From: Balneola sp. EhC07
Lineage (GTDB): Bacteria; Bacteroidota; Rhodothermia; Balneolales; Balneolaceae
Length of the DNA stretch: 64,000 bases
Assembly (NCBI RefSeq): GCF_001650905.1
Contig: NZ_LXYG01000018.1
Coordinates: forward strand, 245,309-309,308
Reading direction: 5' to 3'
A model generated the notes under the pieces. That model was not told the origin of the DNA, made no database searches, and was given only the letters and a program-made list of their open reading frames with translations. Every line of letters begins with the position of its first letter. The first letter of the stretch is position 1. Made by a program: the position numbers and the translations under genes. Positions 62,153-64,000 of this stretch are shown piece after piece.

Positions 62153-63610
62153 TTATCCTACACTACCTTCTAGTTTCACATTAAGGAGCGCGTTTGCCTC
62201 AGTAGCAAATTCTAGAGGTAATTCTTTCAATACATCTTTTACAAATCCATTTATGATCATGGAAATCGCATCTTGCTCACTAATTCCTCGTTGCATCAGA
62301 TAAAAGATCTGTTCTTCACCTACTCTGGATGTTGTCGCCTCATGCTCAACACTGCTGGAAGGATTTTCTGATGAAATATACGGGAAGGTATGAGCTCCGC
62401 ATTCTTGTCCGATCAACATTGAATCACAAACTGAGTAATTCTTTGATCCGGTAGCATTCTTGGAGATTTTTACTTCTCCTCTATAACTGTTATTTGATTT
62501 ACCAGCCGAAATACCTTTAGAAATGATCGTACTCTTAGTGTTCTTACCAAGATGGATCATTTTTGTACCGGTATCCGCTTGCTGCATTTTTGTAGTTACA
62601 GCTACTGAGTAAAATTCACCAACTGAGTTATCACCTTTCAATATTACAGATGGATATTTCAGCGTTACTGCTGAACCTGTTTCCAGCTGAGTCCATGAAA
62701 TGTGAGAATTCTTTCCTTTGCAGATACCACGCTTTGTCACAAAGTTATAAATACCGCCTTTACCGTTTTCATCACCGGAATACCAGTTCTGAATGGTTGA
62801 GTATTTAATATCGGCGTCATCCAAAGCCACAAGTTCTACAACCGCAGCATGTAATTGGTTTTCATCGTACATCGGAGCCGTGCAACCTTCTAAATAGCTT
62901 ACGCTTGCTCCTTCTTCTGCTACGATCAATGTTCTTTCAAACTGACCTGATTCCATATTGTTGATACGGAAATAGGTTGAAAGCTCCATTGGACATTTAG
63001 TATTCTTTGGGATGTAACAAAACGATCCGTCAGAAAATACAGCTGAGTTTAATGCTGAATAAAAGTTATCCCGAACTGGAACTACAGAAGCTAAATACTT
63101 CTTAACCAATTCCGGATGTTCTTTTATAGCTTCTGACATCGAACAAAAAATAACGCCAGCTTCAGCTAACTTCTCTTTGAACGAAGTAAAGATAGAAACA
63201 CTGTCAAAAACAGCATCAACGGCTACACCGGAAAGCATTTTTTGCTCTTCCAATGGAATTCCAAGCTTTTCATAAGTCTCACGAATATTTGGATCCACAT
63301 CATCCATACTATCCAATTGAGGCTTTTTCTTCGGAGCTGAATAATAAAGTAGATTTTCGAAATCAGGTTTCTTGTAAGTGGCATTGAACCAGGTTGGCTC
63401 TTCCATTTCTTTCCAGGCATGGTAAGCCTTAACACGAAAATCCGTCATCCATTCCGGCTCTTCTTTTACTCTTGAAAGCTCACGAACGATCTCTTCGCTG
63501 ATTCCTTTTGGAAAATCTTCATATTCAACATCGGTAGTAAAGCCATACTTATACTCTTCGCCGATCATCGACTCAAGCTCTTTTACACCGTCACTTAATT
63601 CTTCACTCAT
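62153..63610 (-). CDS. sufB: Fe-S cluster assembly protein SufB
   Basis: The 485-residue protein is the main scaffold of the SufBC2D complex. Typical segments are '[19 protein letters not shown]', '[20 protein letters not shown]', '[20 protein letters not shown]', '[26 protein letters not shown]' (split), and the C-terminal '[20 protein letters not shown]'. It is the first gene of the leftward suf row (sufB, C, D, S, nfu, sufA). A Bacteroidota-type -7 box lies 92 bases upstream. No IscR-like gene is present here. Confidence 0.97.
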   Translation of the reverse strand: MSEELSDGVKELESMIGEEYKYGFTTDVEYEDFPKGISEEIVRELSRVKEEPEWMTDFRVKAYHAWKEMEEPTWFNATYKKPDFENLLYYSAPKKKPQLDSMDDVDPNIRETYEKLGIPLEEQKMLSGVAVDAVFDSVSIFTSFKEKLAEAGVIFCSMSEAIKEHPELVKKYLASVVPVRDNFYSALNSAVFSDGSFCYIPKNTKCPMELSTYFRINNMESGQFERTLIVAEEGASVSYLEGCTAPMYDENQLHAAVVELVALDDADIKYSTIQNWYSGDENGKGGIYNFVTKRGICKGKNSHISWTQLETGSAVTLKYPSVILKGDNSVGEFYSVAVTTKMQQADTGTKMIHLGKNTKSTIISKGISAGKSNNSYRGEVKISKNATGSKNYSVCDSMLIGQECGAHTFPYISSENPSSSVEHEATTSRVGEEQIFYLMQRGISEQDAISMIINGFVKDVLKELPLEFATEANALLNVKLEGSVG

Positions 63611-63701
63611 GTGCGTCTATAATTTTATCTTGATTTACGCTGATATAACCAACTTTAACAAGTGTTCATTCAGCGTTTTATATGCTTATTTAGATTCTTT
63701 C

Positions 63702-63709
63702 CAAAGATA
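63702..63709 (-). promoter_or_regulatory. Bacteroidota-type -7 box upstream of sufB
   Basis: On the minus strand the sequence reads TATCTTTG, a full match to TAnnTTTG. The -33 position 21 bases upstream has TTT instead of TTG, so the match is partial. It would give a transcript leader of about 85 bases before sufB. The rest of the 390-base gap (63611-64000) holds no gene I can support, only the palindrome at 63941. Confidence 0.4.
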
Positions 63710-63940
63710 CAAAATATCCGCTTCAGAACTAAATTTGATGTGATTGAGAAAGTTTATTGATGAGATAGAAGAATATTGATTAGAGAATGGTGTCATCCTT
63801 GTAGATGGTTGATATTTCATATACAAAAATAGTTCTGTTTCTAGGAGCCTGAGCATTTATCGAAGATTTGCAGAAAGTATTCTCAGGATTGTAGATGTCA
63901 GATAATTCGATTATAGTTTTTGAACGGTAAAATATATAGG

Positions 63941-63969
63941 GTCATCCCGAACTTGCTTCGGGATCTTTG
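63941..63969. repeat. REP-like palindrome, 'CCCGAA' variant, plus orientation
   Basis: GTCATCCCGAACTTGCTTCG then GGATCTTTG: the same element as at 54478 and elsewhere, but in the opposite orientation, with GCTT instead of GTTT in the loop. It lies upstream of the suf promoter region. Confidence 0.8.
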
Positions 63970-64000
63970 TAAGGAATTGCTCTTGAAACGGTCTTACTTA

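Overview
The window is an AT-rich chromosomal segment from a member of the Bacteroidota/FCB group, most likely a marine Balneolota-type bacterium. The reasons are: an 'EQNYPNPFNPST' type IX sorting tail on a secreted nuclease, a suf operon that includes a DUF2480 gene, many lipoproteins with 'S-A-C' or 'N-S-C' lipoboxes, and promoter-like sequences of the Bacteroidota form TTG-N21-TAnnTTT. The genus is inference. There is no CRISPR array, insertion sequence, rRNA or prophage. One tRNA, tRNA-Leu(CAA), is present.

Layout. 1-3.8 kb: a parvulin isomerase (cut by the window edge), a MoxR ATPase and a membrane VWA protein, all plus strand. 3.8-12.7 kb: envelope and housekeeping genes, including a histidine phosphatase, a coiled-coil membrane protein with its lipoprotein partner, apt, tadA, a three-module hydrolase-like/VTT/ATP-grasp membrane protein, and an OlsB-like/PlsC-like acyltransferase pair that suggests aminolipid synthesis. 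12.7-23.1 kb: a compact type IV pilus or type II secretion-like locus, all minus strand: pilin, pilC, pilB, a cNMP-binding protein, pilT, a PilM-PilN fusion, a PilO-PilP fusion, and a secretin with a SPOR tail. 23.3-36 kb: transporters (MFS, MATE), lipoproteins, alkaline phosphatase, a DEAD-box helicase, an FKBP isomerase and small conserved proteins. 36.3-44.6 kb: a recC-recB-recD operon, with an RHH-ParA pair beside it. 45.9-50.1 kb: thioesterase, Hpt protein, two-component system, galE and tRNA-Leu. 50.1-53 kb: secreted endonuclease I. 53.2-57.4 kb: YqaE-like protein, aldo/keto reductase, SDR, a TIR/nucleoside-deoxyribosyltransferase-like protein and DUF2480. 57.6-63.6 kb: sufB-C-D-S, nfu and sufA, transcribed leftward.

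The most unusual structure is in the intergenic DNA of the last 10 kb. At least three families of palindromic repeats are present. Some copies have changed compensatorily in both stem arms, which indicates selection on a hairpin. One 198-bp tandem repeat carries two extra copies of the last 12 codons of the DUF2480 gene, differing from it almost only at synonymous positions. In the pilus locus, two small, possibly translationally coupled reading frames lie between pilin and pilC, and the pilin itself lacks the usual long leader and Glu5.
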